From NCBI RefSeq assembly GCF_000002235.5, contig NW_022145601.1:20033389-20097388 (forward strand): 64,000 bases of DNA. Direction: 5' to 3'. Shown here one piece after another: positions 34,846-49,904 of the stretch. Position 1 is the first letter of the stretch, and the number at the start of each line of letters is the position of its first letter. A model generated the notes under the pieces. It saw nothing but the letters and a program-made list of their open reading frames with translations. It was not told where the DNA came from and made no database searches. The stretch is from Strongylocentrotus purpuratus (taxonomy: Eukaryota > Echinodermata > Echinoidea > Camarodonta > Strongylocentrotidae). The position numbers and the translations under genes are program-made.

Positions 34846-37800
34846 GTAAGTTACAATCAAATTATATGAATTATGTTTTCTCTACCACACTGATATTGTG
34901 ATTTCCTCTACCACACTGGAATTGTGGTTTTGTTTCCTTTTCCTCTTATAGCTAAAAAATAATATTCGATTACACATGAGATCAATGCTCCGCACTTTTT
35001 TTAAACACATTTTTAAAATCAAATTTTCGAAAGAAGAGTTTCTGAAACGGTACCGTAAATTTAAAATATGTTGTACGACTACCCGGCTCCTCATCGAAAA
35101 GATAACAACCAAGAACCCGAACTAATATTGTAATACATTTATGTATATAAGATTACTTTCGGTATCTCACAATTAATGTTGAATCAACATTAATTGTGAG
35201 ATACCGAAAGTAATCTTATATACATAAATGTATTACAATATTAGTTCGGGTTCTTGGTTGTTATCTTTTCGGTGAGGAGCCGGGTAGTCGTACAACATAT
35301 TTTAAATTTACGGTACCGTAAAGTATCATCGTATTAACAATGTATTCAAAAAGTTCCAGATGCCTCTAAAATCCCCTACGACCCCCGCCTCCCCGAAATA
35401 TTTTTAAAACGCGCATGGTTGGTATTCATGAAGCTGAATAATTTTATCTAGGAAAAAGAAAGATAAAAGCAAGATAGAAACATGTCTATTGATCACTTTT
35501 TATTGTATATAGTTCTCCCTAAACTCTGGCATTTTTACCTCTGGCATGTTTACATTTGGCGATTTTACGTCTGTCATTTTTACCAATGACATTTTTGCCT
35601 TTGGCATGTTTACATTTGACATTTTCACCTCTGATATCTTTTCTTCTGACGTCCTTAATTACCTCTGACATTTTCACCTGTCATCGTTTTTCTTAGGCTG
35701 CCCGTTTGTCCAGAACTTATTTTTTACGTGATGTCCCTACTTAAACAAAAACTCAAGACGATCAGCTACCCAATACAGAAGAGGTTGAATATTAGCAAAA
35801 AACCTGTTCAGACATGCCTTGCAACAATTCTGAATCTTTTACATGCTTCTGCCAGGAAGTATTAGCTATTAAACGCGGACAAATGAATAATGAATCATAA
35901 TATTTCATACCTTGCATTGTGTTTCTTATTTTAGATTGTTACAGGCCAAATTTCACGAACCCATACGCAATCTTGCTAGCTCCTGACAAGCCGACCTACG
36001 GTGACTATGACGCTATTGATTTCAGCTGCATTGAAGGGAATACGAAATTTGGTCTACCTGATAGAATATATTGTTTGGACCCTTTATGGGACATTGATAC
36101 ATCTGAAGGCCTTTGTGAAGGTAAATACAATTTTCATACTAAATAGCATGTTTATTTTACAAGAAAGAAATCTTTTAATTATTCAAGTGACGCCAGTTTA
36201 CATGGCCCATTGCTTAGCATGGGAAGTGTTTTTAATGTTAACACGTTCTACTACCTCTATTACTGATAATAGCAGTCTTTGTTATGGTTTTCGGGGCCAG
36301 GTCCTCTCATATGTTAAGCATTATTTAACAAAAAGAAAACAATATATTAACTTGATTTGGATTTACTTTCCGTTAATTATGGGGCTCTCCCAAGGCTACA
36401 TTTTGGCCCACTTTTATTTCTTTATACATAAATGATTTATCCAACTCATCTTCTTTATTGTCATTTATTCTTTTTGCGGATGACACAAATATTTGTGTAC
36501 CATTGCCTTTGACGTCTGTACCTTTTCTATTGCACTTTTGTATATATTTATCATGAATTTCATCTCTTGCACAAGCTGCGCCTTGAACATTTGATTTTCA
36601 AGTGGATTTGGCGCCTTATAAATCTTATGTATAATTATTGTTAGTGAATGTTTTAAATTGTGAATTACACACAGTTTCGAACTGGTTCAAGTGTAATAAG
36701 CTCTAATTAAACATAAGATAAACACTTTTCATTTAACTAATTTCCGTATTAATATTAAAATTAATAATATGCCAATCGAACAGAAAAAGACATCAACGTT
36801 TTTGTGAGTAGTTGTTGATGAAAATTAAACATGGAATGATCACTTATATTATGTATTTATATGTGTATACCAAAAATTGAGTGTGGGAATCATAAATAAC
36901 TTACAATTTCTTTTACCTGCAAACCAATTCGATTCTTTCATCAAAAAAGGGCCCTGCGTGTTGTACTGGATCTCTTTTTTTAGCCCAGAAAGTCACTGAC
37001 TTACATAAACCATATTTAAGTACATGAATAAGCATCTGCCACCTTTATTCGATAATTGTTATGTTCATAACAATACAATTCATTCATATCCAACTCATAT
37101 TTTTGAGAGTTTTCATTTAACAAACCCCAAATTATTGATTACACACAAATCAATAAGAAATCATGGCCCCAATTTATGGAACAATTTATCTATAATAATG
37201 ATAATAAAAATAATAATAATAATAAATTTATATAGCGCAGCTTTTAAAACAAAATATATTCAGCTGCGCTGGGTGAGAGCTCCTTTTACTAAATTCTACA
37301 AAATAAAATCTCTCAGTTGAACAAATAGGTTTTTAAATTGGATTTGAAAACATTGAGGGATGGAGTGCTTTGTATTTCTATTGGTAAGCTATAATTAAAT
37401 CATGCTCCACCCTTAAAGCGACACAAAGAAGTCACACAAATTATATCATCATACAAAATTGTTTCTTATTTAACTTCGTCTCTGAATCCGAATCTATTTT
37501 TTAATTTATTAATTCTTAAAATACACTAGATTTTGATTATAAACATAATGTACCAGAATCCCATCCGCTCTTGCACATACAATTTCACTGCATCCACTTG
37601 ATCAATTTCGCGTGTACAATTATATAATTTAAGAGTTATGCCGCTAATTCTCCCTAGCCGCCATTGATTTCAAGCTTATCGCTCATGATGGCTTTCTCCT
37701 GCATTTTAGGGGTATCTTTTTTTCATTGAAAAATATTTGTGTTTGTAAACATCTTATTTAATGTACTGGAAACGTTTCAATTGTGTATAATGAAGAAATA

Positions 37801-40800
37801 ATTGTTAATTTATGTATATGATTATGTACTTTTTTTTAAAAACGCAGAAATAAATATATATTTTTTGTATTTAAGGGCACTTCCTGTTAGCAGCTCTTCA
37901 GCGCTCGTTATCAAACCGTAGCTTATCCCCAGGTTTTTTTCGTTACTGCCTTGCTTGGGATTAACATGTTTATAGTGTCAGAAGTAAATTCAGTTACCCT
38001 TCTGCGGGTCTCCTTTAGATCTTTCAGTCTAAAGACAGTGGATCAGTCGACTGATGAAAAATGTCCTCTTATGCTGTCCCAATAGTATTTGTTTCTCTAT
38101 AATATTATGTACGGTAAAACATCAAGCTGTAAAAGGACTAGGTTTGGTCTTAATTTTCCAGGCTGGCAAAAGGGATTGTAGGTGCTGATAGATCAGTCAT
38201 CACAAAATCTCCACTTGCTAGATCATTTACAATGTTATGTGAACAAAAAAAAAGAAAAAAGAAGAGAAATAAGAAAATTAACAACACAATGACAACCCAT
38301 ATTCGTGGAAAAAGTTCACTGTAAAAGTATATGAGATTATTATACGGGTTATCATGTACGTATACAAGTGTCTAGGCCATAAAATAGGTAACGGGAGGCA
38401 GAAAGGGAAAATCATGATGATGATAATAGTTTGATCAATTTATAAAGCGCGGCTACTAAATAAATATATCATACTGTGATGTGATGAAAACAATTAAACA
38501 ATGCTACACTGCTACTTTTCAAACACATAATCAAAAACGATTTAAAAGCTTCTGAAAACATGGGCGTTTTAACACAACTTGAAGACAGCAACAGATGAGG
38601 CCTTACACACATGTATATTAGTAGGTTATTCCAAAGCTTTGGAAGGGCACAACTAAAAGCGCGGAGGGGTGCATTTCTCCTAATTTCGAATCCAGATTAA
38701 ACTTTTTATTCGATGTTTCTTTGTTGATTGTATTATAATATATATTTCTGATCACAGCTCAATGCAACACAATCAATCTATTGGACGATGATATCGTGGT
38801 AATGGTGAATGGAAGTCCTCAAACTCAGATCAATAGTCGAACTACAGCAAACTTTACATGTAGAGACCCTGGCCAGTTTACTGGTCCAGCATCATCCATC
38901 TGTACGAATGGAACTTTTGATTATTCAGACGAACCGTCGTGTTTAGGTAAGTTTATACGACTAGGTAAATATTTCCGCCATTGTTGTGACTTTTAAGAGC
39001 GAGAGGCTAAAATTGCTGTCTGCAAATGAGCTCAAAATTTCCTAAAGTTAAAGATATTCCCGGGCTCTGATGAATTAAATGACTAATTCAAGCTAAACTG
39101 ACATTAACTGACCGAGACTAATCGATCCTCGTCACCCTGAATAATGAGGATTAGAAACCAAAGAAATGAAATGCATTCATAATGTCAAATGTCAATGTAA
39201 AAGGGGTAGTCCATTCTGATATTAAAACCGATTGAAAGTTAGAAAATAATTAATATTTGAAGATGCTCTCAACAAAATACAAATTGGCAACTGTGTGACG
39301 TATCTTGCGAGCTTCCCTCCCATATACTGTGTACTGAAAAACCTCGAAAATTTACATTTTCCCTCCAACAAATAAGTCATTCATATATTCTTCCCGAACA
39401 TAATAATTGCAAATACTTTTTGTATACATCCCCTGTATGAAACAAATCGATTCCTTCATGTATAACTAAGAAAAAATCATTTTAATGGATTTTTCTGAAT
39501 AGAGCCGGAGAGGAGCTCGTAAGGTACGTCACAGTTTTGCCAATTTGTGTTTCATTCAGGGGCGTACGCAGGGGGGTGTTTTGGGGGTTCAAACCCCCCC
39601 TTTGGTATTTTGATGTATGTAAACCCCCCTAAAAAAACCTAAAACCCCCCCCCTTTGGTATTTTGATGTATGTAAACCCCCCTAAAAAAACCTAAACCCC
39701 CCCCCTTTGGTATTTTGATGTATGTAAACCCCCCTAAAAAAACCTAAAACTCCCCCCCCCCCCCCCACTGAGCGACTTTTCTGCCGGCTGAGTCGTTGCG
39801 AATTTTTTGGCCTCCAAAAAAAAAAAAAAAAAAGTGTCCGCTTACCCCCCCACTGAGCGACTTTTCGGCCGGCGCGATTTTCAAATTTTCGGGAGCAAAA
39901 TATTTTAAAACCCCCCCCTTGAAAAAATCCTGCGTACGCCCCTGGTTTCATTCATAACCTTCCTATATTTAATCGGATATCGCTCAGACTTTTATAATTT
40001 TGTTTCCCTCAATTGTCTCCTCATATTATAACGAAATCATGTCAGGGTGGGCTTCTCCTTTAACTTTTGTCCCTTCCTCCTAACTTCTGGTTTACATTGT
40101 TTGATTTCTGTTTACTGTTCACATTCTCGCGTTTTACCCTGGCAAGTTAAAGACGAACAACTTCAGTTTGTCTATACCTAATACGTTTCGTCGCTTGTAC
40201 TTTGCAGCAAAAGTGACTTCCAGCAAGTTTCCGGTACTACGTGTCGATTTTACTCTTCAGAGGAAAGAAGTCTGGCGCATGATGGAACAAAGTAGAATAA
40301 CTTTCATGTTCGTTGGACACGAGGCGTCAATTTGCTGACGTAGGGCAGCGTTAGCGTCTTGCTAGGCTTTTGACGCTCCTATAGGAGTGAACAATAACGA
40401 CAGAATAAACAGTGCATGCAAACATTGCGTTGAATTACTTGCGCTTTGGTCAGATTGCATTCACATGCTGGATTGACGCAGGCAATGACGCAATCAAAAT
40501 GATGCCTCGTGCGGAGATTGTGCACGGTAAAGTACAGAATGATCGCGGAGTATATTTGTGGTAATAGTGTATATGCGTTGGTCGATTACCTTCCAACCCG
40601 TAGGCTCTATGAGGAACAGTCATTAAGAAAGGTTTCTGCATTCTTTTTCATCCAAGCATACTGTCCAGTAAACCTTGACGAGCTAGGGTTAGGCCTTTAC
40701 TACGATATTGCCGACGACCCAGTGATGAATGAGACCAACCCACTCCACTATAGGGACGGTGATGTAATAACATACAGATGTTTAGATGGATACGAAGGTC

Positions 40801-43800
40801 CAAAAAACCGCACACCATCTGATGACGGCACGAGCACATGTAACGACGGGTCGTGGTACCCACCTGGAATCCCAACGTGCATGGGTAAGATGTCTTCATT
40901 GGGTCTTTATCGTACTTGAATATTTCTCATATTACATATATACATTGCGTCCAAGAATAAACGAAACCGAGAACTATCGATGTTTCATCATTAACTTAAT
41001 CACAATTATAATCAATAAATGACACATAGGCCTAATTGTAAAGCTTAGATCCTCTTCTTTCAGTTGATGCAACTCATATGATGCATATTTCATGAGTGAT
41101 TAATAACAATTTGAAGAGAGGAAACCAAAAAGTTATTTGGCGAACGGTATCTGAATTTCAAAGAGAAAATCACGTTTCCAAAAAGTTCATATTCTGCCCT
41201 TTCATATGACTAAACGAATTCACTGGCTGCCTGCCGTAGCAACAAACATTTCGTGAAAATATCGATTTGGGGGTTTTCATTTTACCACTTTTTTAACATG
41301 CAACGTCAACAAATTGTTAACCCTTCTCTGTTTGATATGCAACGTCAGGATATTCTCAACCTTTATTTTGACTAATAGATATTGACGACTGTTCAAATCA
41401 TATGTGCCGAAATGGAGCAACGTGCGTGGACAAAATTGACTCATACGAATGCCTATGCCCTGACGGGTTTAATGGAAATAATTGTGAAAATGGTAAGGAC
41501 ATGCAAAGTCGTTTATCAGATTGAAGCAGTATATTAGGAAGAGCTCTTCGCCCAAGAGGAGGTTTGCTTCGATCATCGGGTCATCGCGTCGGGTCGGGTG
41601 GTCGCGTTAACCGACCTCTTATGAAAACATGCATCTTTATTAGTTTATTCACGAAATGTCGGGGGTAATTTTTGAATAATAATTCCTCTCATCTACATGT
41701 GGTCTGGTCCAATTTACCCGACACTTTGTAGAATCCTTACGGCAAATCTATGAAAGGTCGCGTTATCTTCCGCCGTCGTTTCATGAAAGGTCGTGTAATG
41801 CGACCACCCGACGCGATGACCTGATGATTCCAAGTAAGGCTCCCATAAAGGCTTTTACTACACCATTATCGTGATAGTATTTTTTTCTTAAAATTATAGC
41901 TTAGATCAAAGGAAATGCTATGAATCTATTTTTGTCATAATTCCCAAATAACTTTATTTGTGAGCCATTTTTAATACAATCAATGTATCGACATTTAGTT
42001 TAATAATTGCATCTTGGTTTTAACAAAATCATCACTTCTCAGTATACGATTTTCTGTTATGGCCCTTGGGAAAATGATGCTACATGGTATTATTGATGTT
42101 ATGAATGAATGAAATTTGCTTCAATCTACATCGGAGATAAGATCAAATTAATCGTACATTATATATGCGTATTATTATCATAACACATGTAATATGTTAT
42201 TAGTAAGGTGCCTAGAGTCATGAATAATGAGTGCTTAATGTATACTCTGATTACTAGCACACGTTCTGGCAACATTCCTCCTCAAAGACGAAAGCTAGCT
42301 AGAAGAAGAAGAAGAAGATGATGAAGACTGAGATGAATAACATTGATAATAATGATGTTGTTTTCTATTTTCATTGTACGAGGCATTTAATTACTTTTTA
42401 TCATTTTAACAACATTTCATATAGAGTTTGACTACAATGTAAATAACAAATTAACAGAGTGATAACATAAAATAGGGGAGACAAAAGGAAAAGATCAAGG
42501 CATGAAGGCTTAATTAAGAAAGATACATCTTGATATTACGTTTTACTTTTTTCTAGGTTTCTGTATTGCCAGTTGACATAAAACATAACATCGCTTTGGA
42601 AGTCATCCAAATTGAATGAATATTGAAGGATTTACCTCTAAACGGATTGGGCATATACACCTTATAAATTGCAAGCTTGATAATAATGATACTAATCCTA
42701 ATAACAATAATAATAGTAATAATAATAACAATAATAATTTATTGTGCTACTAATATTACTAATAATTATATTTATGCCTACATGTTTTTCATTTGGTTCA
42801 GGCTAGCTCTTTCTATATAAATAATACTTGGGGCAAAACTCATAACGCTAGAATTACTTAAATTCATGTCTAACTTGCGTTTTTAAAAGTTCACTAAGTA
42901 GTTCTGAGTTATAATGAATGACAACTAATTGTTCTTCTTTTAATGTAACTTGCTCGCTTTCACAGTTACAACAGAAATGACGACAAATATCCCGGCATCA
43001 CCAGGATCAACGTCCGAACCTGTCCTAACGACTGATAATCTAGACGTGACAACGATGGAACTAACAACACCTGCGACGTTACCAGAAACAGAAAAACCGC
43101 CTATTACTCCATGTAAGTCGTGCACATAGTACCGCGCTGAACATCATGATAATGCCTTGTCCTAGGAATCTTTCTTACAACACTTTGTATGGATACGATT
43201 CATTTGCCAGCATACCCTCCCCCTCCACAAAATACAAGCAAACAATATTAAATAGCAAAAGGCTTAGGTATTAAGTTACTCTAGAATATGGATCGCAGAT
43301 CAATTGTTGCCAGAGTATTATGATGCACGACCTTAAAACTTCTTTATATTCTCTCTTGGTAGTGCCGTGCGGAGGGGAATGTAAATCAACCCAGGTGTGT
43401 AATGCAGAGAACAACTGCGAATGCAGACCAGACTACTACGAAGATGAAGAGGACCCAGAAAACCCGTGCAAAGGTACAGTACTAGTCGTGAATCCAGGTA
43501 GTGTCGGGAGATGAGGGTACGTGCCCCCTCCCCACCCCTCCGCCCAGGCCAAAAGAGGACAAAGAGCAAGAAAATAATTAAGAATCATATGCTGATATCC
43601 TTTTGTTTCTTTCTCCCTGTCCCCCTTTATGTTTCGCTTGTCACATGTTTTTTGGGACTTGTGCCCCCCTATCGCTTGTCACATCATTTTTTTGGACTTG
43701 TGCTTCCCCATCCCTCGGCCAGATGATCTTGATTTGCCACTGACTATTAACCCTTTACTAGCTTTCGTCAATTGATGTATCAAACACTGAACTGCCAAAG

Positions 43801-46800
43801 TCAACTTTTGTCACACTTAAAGTAACCAAACAATGTGACACTCTAGAGTGGAATCAAGAATAAGAGGCAGGTCTCGAAATACCATAACCATTTAATCTTA
43901 ATTATTAATAAAAAATAAATATTTCGATAAATGCAAGAGAAAGAGTGTGTTCTTCTCCATATCTGCTAAATGGAGTACAAAATCACGTAAAACAGTTTTC
44001 CTCCTAAAATTATAACATTTTTTATCTTTTGCCTCTTAAATTTGTTAAAATATCAGATATTTCTTGATAACCCCCAAAACGGTACTGTCTAAATTCCTTT
44101 GTAAACGTATACAGACGTTCAACTATAATTTGATATGGATTGGACCAGAAAGGCATTTAGTAATAAACGTAATAATATAACATATATTGTCGTTATGATA
44201 TTATGATTATACCTACCTGGCTACCTGGCTGCCACCGTCAGTTGCTGGCGATTGGCGACCACAACTGCACATCTTCGTGTTGTCTTTCTCCATTTGTTTC
44301 TGTCCTGTGCTAATCTTTTGGCTTCTGTATATGTGAGACCTGTCCATTCTTTGATGTTATCAAACCACTGCTTTCTCTGTCTGCCTCTTTTTCTTTTTCC
44401 TTCTACTTGGCTTTCTATTATTTGTGCTGCTAAGGAGCTCCCACTGCCACGCAGAATGTGTCCAAAGTAACCCATTTTGAGCCGGGCCACTTTTCCAAGG
44501 AGATCTCTTTCTGTGTTTAGTTCTTGTAGAACACTGAGGTTAGTTCTTTCGTCCTTCCAGCTACTCTTTAGCATTTTCCTCCAGAACCACATTTCTGCTG
44601 CCATGATGCGATTTTCATCGGCTTTGAGCAGTGTCCAGCTTACAGCACCATAAAGCAAAGCACTCCAAACCGGGTTTTGACCAGTTTTATTTTCTGACCG
44701 GTTGAGATGTTCCTGTCATTCCAAAGTACATGCAGGTCAACCATTTTCTTCTTTGCTATGGCTATTCTTATATTTAGGTCACTGGTACAGCTGGCATCGC
44801 TGTTCTTTGTTGATCCAAGGTATTTGAAGCTTTCCACATCCTTGACTGTTTCCCCGTCGATCTGGATGTTACAATCGGTATCTGAGGTTTTCCCAGCAAC
44901 TAGGAGTTTAGTCTTTTTAACATTTAAATGCAAGTTGAGTTTCTTGCCGGCATCATTTACTGCATGAGTGAGACTTTCAATTACACCTTTGGAAGATTCG
45001 ATAAGTGCTGTGTCGTCGGCATATCTGAGGTTCGAGATGTTTTTGCCACCAAATTTAATGCCATAATGCGCAACATCTGCTTCCCTCATCCCACTTTCTG
45101 TGTATGTGACGAAGAGGTATGGTGATAGGATACAGCCCTGTCTTGCACATTTTCCTATCTCAAACTCTTCAGTATGTTCACCATCCCATCGGATTCTGGC
45201 TCTTTGGTTTACATAGAGAGATTGGATTAATGTGACGAGATGTTTTGGGAAGCCCATTTCTAAGAGGATGGAGAAAACTTTGTTGTGACTCACAGATTAT
45301 GATCATACATTTTGTAATAAACTATGATAATAATAATAATAGTAATATTAGTATTTATCAACAAAATATTATTAAGATTATTATCATGATTATTATAATC
45401 AATATTATAACCTTTTCTTTCCCAGAACCCGAGAGTTTTGATGTGACCATTACAATCACTAAAGTCAACAACACAAACGCAGAATACAACGTTGAATTGG
45501 AAGATCCATCAAGTCCGGAATTTAAAAAGCTTGAAATTGATGTTTGTGAACCGGTAATTATGGATTTGTCATCAATTTACAAGCATCATACCCTGCCCCA
45601 CTTAAAATTAAAAAAAAGAATGTGATCATAACACAGGAATATTCAAGCAATTTCTACATTTCTAAAACCTGTAATTGCAGAAAAGTTCATTTATAGTGTT
45701 AGGTTTGGAATAATAATGCTCAGAAGCGTTTTTGAAAGTTCGATTTAAAAGAAGATCCAGAAGGCAGAAAAATAAGATAAACAGAATGGCAAAAGTTTGA
45801 AATAAATTGGACCAATAATGAGAAAGTTATGAATTCTTGAGCTATGAGATCACTATGTCTATGTGAATCTCAATTTGGCAGTTTGGCCAGCGGATTGTGA
45901 CGAAGTCGTGGATAACTCTCGTGTTTGTTGTGCACAAAAATATCTTTAATTTTTGTTTTTTCCCCAACTGCCCTCTGCCTTGGGGCACTATTGAAAGTAT
46001 ATTGTGGGTAGCATAGTATAAGAGAACAGTCCCCCTGAGTCATATATTTCCAAAAATTGAAATTAAAGTCATTTTGTGTGTTGCAAAAAATGGGAAAGTT
46101 GTCCAACACTACATGAAAGAGACATAACCGATTCAGCCCATTCGAAGAGCCAACTTTCAAAAATTCATAACTTTCGAGCTTTTCGTCCGATTTCATTCAA
46201 GTTTTCACAAGTCTACTTCTCTAACTTATGTGCTTTCCTCTTGAGTTTACCTACTATCAAGGTTATATTTCTTTTAAACATCAATCAACTTGTTTGATGC
46301 TATCTGTGCCCCTCCTGTAAGTTTATATATGTATTTCAGGGAACACAACATAATAAACAAGTAGTAAATTGGGCCTACTTCGTTTCATCGGGTCACTGCA
46401 TCGCGTCGGGTTGTTAGGCTACACCAACTTTTGTGAAAGCATAACGTCATATTAAAGAAAATTCGGCTACTTCACGTTGTTGAGTTATAAGATATTTTGT
46501 GAAAACAAGCACATACAATAAGAGAATGAAGAAAGGTCGATTGCTGGCCTTTTTACAAACTCTTCCGATCATTCATCTTGTATCAGAAAAAGTTGTTTAA
46601 CCTGGACCCAGCAGTTTGGCGATAAGAGGGGTGTATTTCACAAACGTTACACCGGCCTGACCCTTCGGGAATTAGAGCTTGATTATTCACGAAAGTTCGT
46701 GTATTAACCTGAAGACGCGAATACCCGATGGAACGTAGTAAGCCAATAAATTGTGTATATGCAATTAGGGACATGAGATATATATTTTGTAGAAGCAATA

Positions 46801-49721
46801 TTCGACACACATATTTTTAATACGGTATAGCGACACAAAACTCCTAACATCCAGGTCAAAACAATTTCCGGTGATTAATACACTTTCAATATCCAGCTTC
46901 ATGAAATGAGTCGCTTTAAATATTTTTTAAAAGAGTTAAAATTTCCCAATTCATTAAGTTACCGGTAAGCTTCTCCCAACCAACTCTTGGGTAGTAAACT
47001 GCCCTACAGATGTTGATTGTAGAACAATTGTAGTAAATGATGATCATCAGGGGGCTAAATGTTATTCAAGTTAGGCTATAATATTGCCCAAAGTTGCGAT
47101 TTTTACTCATTGTTTCTTCTTTCATTGATGAGGACCACACAAGGCTAGTGATTCCTTAAATTATTTTAGGGTAAATTATCCCCAGTAAAAAAATTAACCA
47201 ATGATAGATTTGTAAATTTTCTCTTTTATATTTAGTTTGAAGAAATATACAAAAATGATACGGAGTACAAAGACTGTCGGGTACTTGAATTCAGTAACGG
47301 CAGCATAATTGTAAACTACGTATTGACGTTTGCTGAAAACTCAACACAAAGTGCGTCGACTGTCAATACAACGGTGCAGCAAGAGCTGCAGAATCCCAAC
47401 GGTTCGTTTACTGGAGCCTATGAATTCGATGATTCGTCCCTCGTTGTTGCACGTAAGACTTCTTTCCTTATCTTGAATAGGTTGATTCTACTGCGGCGAT
47501 TTGAAAGTAAACCACAGTGAGCAATATCTACATGTATGAGTCCTAATTTGCCAGTTGCTAACAAATTAAGCAAAAACCCAGAACCCCCCCCCCCCAAAAA
47601 AAAAAACAAACAAAAAAAACAAACAAACAAATGTGCTAAAACCATGCCGGATAGTGTATCATCATAACGATGTAGGCCTAGTGGGTTTTCCAACATAGAA
47701 GATCACCGTCTCTTAGTTATTGTTAATAGTCACCATCACGGCTACATGTTGTTTCCCATAAGTTGTAATTCCGAAGATTCGTTTCTCCCGAAGATTTGTA
47801 ATTCTAAAGCGTCGTTTTCCGAAGGTTCACAGTTCCGAAGGTTGATGATTACGAAAATGAAAAATAGTTCATGACTCAGGAAATGAAATGGGGTTCAAAA
47901 TTCCAGAAATGAAATAGGTTTCATTTTCCTTAAATGAAGAAGTGTTCATATTCTCTGAATGAAAAAGGCTTCATGATTACGAACTCCACGGTTCGTAATT
48001 CCGAAAATGAAATTTTCGGAATACTATTGTATTCTATGTATTCTTTGCCTTTGTATGTTTTTATGAAAGTGGTGAATAAATTCAATTCAAGTTTAATTCA
48101 AATTCCGTTAATGGAATAACAATACTTCGTAATGTTGAACCCAAATCCATTTTCAGAATTATGAACCTTCGGCATAATAAACCTTCGGAAAACCTTGAGT
48201 AATCCAGCACTCTTATTCATCAGTTGTATTCATGTCATTTTGAATTTCGTGTCTATCCAGCTTTGGACGAATGCAATAGAAAGATGGACGATTGCGACCC
48301 TGAGAATGCAATCTGCACAGACCAAGGAGAAGATGGATACACCTGCGAGTGCCGTGAAGGATTTGATGATGTCGGAATTCCCAAATCATTGCCGGGACGA
48401 GAATGCATGGAGTGTTAGTATTTGGGAATGATAATGCTAATAATAATAATGATAATGCTAATAATAATAATAATGATAATAACAATTATAATGATAATGA
48501 TATAGATAGCGTTAATAATATATTTTTTTAGTTTTAACCCAGAGGAACCTCATCATTCGTAAAACTTTTCTTCCCGAGGGCACTGCATATTGTTACCCCG
48601 GCTTGAGCCCAACTACCATGAAAAGTGAGCACTAATTTTTTTTTTGGCCGGGGGGGGGGCACGTGCCCCCTGGGCCCCCTAGATCCGCCACTGATTCAAT
48701 AGCCACTGTAGTATAGTGGTAAACGAAGTGGCATCATATATATTAGACTCTTAAACAATCTACTGTTCTTACACGATTGACAGTCATAGACTAATAATAT
48801 AATTTCGAATATATATTTTTTCATCGTTGTAGCGACCGAACCCCAACCAACCGAACCCCACCTGACCGAGCCCCATCCTACTGATCCCCGAACTACTGAG
48901 GAGCCAGAGGAACCAGGCGTAGGTTTGTACCCTAATAATTGTAATCTTTTTAGAAGAAAAAAGAGTAAAATTCCTGATTTAAAAGAAATGTATAATATTA
49001 TGCCTAAGCAAAAGCGGACCCGGGATTCATATAAAAAGGGGTCCGATCCCCAGTAAAAATTCTGAAATAAAAAAAAATAATATTTATAACTAAAATGGGT
49101 AGGGCAATTTCTAAAAACTCACTGAAAAATAAAAAATAGAGAGCCTAATTCCCGGGGAAAAATAAATAAAATGAATCGAATTGAATTGAATTTATTTTCT
49201 TCCGCAAAATATATATCAAATTACATTTCAGCACTAAAACATAAATAAAATACAACAATTTTTCTGAATATGTATAAAATAATAAACGAAGACATTACAG
49301 CAAAATTTGATTGATAACACAAAGCCAATAATTATTCATTTAGAAAGCTGCCGAAGAAAATGGCTATTACAATAAGCGATTGCTTGATAGCATGATAGGC
49401 CGGGGGAAAGGGGGGGGGGGGGTAGATGATACCAAATTATTACAGAAAATGGTGATGGTGATGATGGTAATGTTGTTGATGATAATGATCGACGGTGAAC
49501 AAATGAAAACGAAATCTCCGGATCCGCCCATTCAGTATGTGTTATTACTTTTGAAGAAGATTTTGAGAAATAAAAGTTGGTGGTGCGGGGATACGTGGAA
49601 TAACCACATTTAACTGGAATTTTGTTCTCCTTCAACTATGACAATTGTTTCAACATGTAAAATAACCCCAGAGTAATTGTGGATGGCGGGAGGAGATAGA
49701 AAGAGAGATAGAGAGAGAAAT

Positions 49722-49752
<31 letters not shown>

Positions 49753-49862
49753 AGGGGGGAATTGGGAAGGCCTGAGCAGGGAAGGATGTTAGTTGAAGAA
49801 AAAGTGTGTATGGTGTTTGTGTGAGTTTTTATGTGTGTGTGTGTGTGGGATAGAGAGAGTGT

Positions 49863-49904
<42 letters not shown>

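Noticed and set aside
36250-37200. Possible LTR-type polymerase
   Set aside because: GxxQGxIL and FADD spacing and the tail KSIRNHGPNLWNNL are non-LTR (LINE) features; no LTRs, gag, protease or integrase seen.
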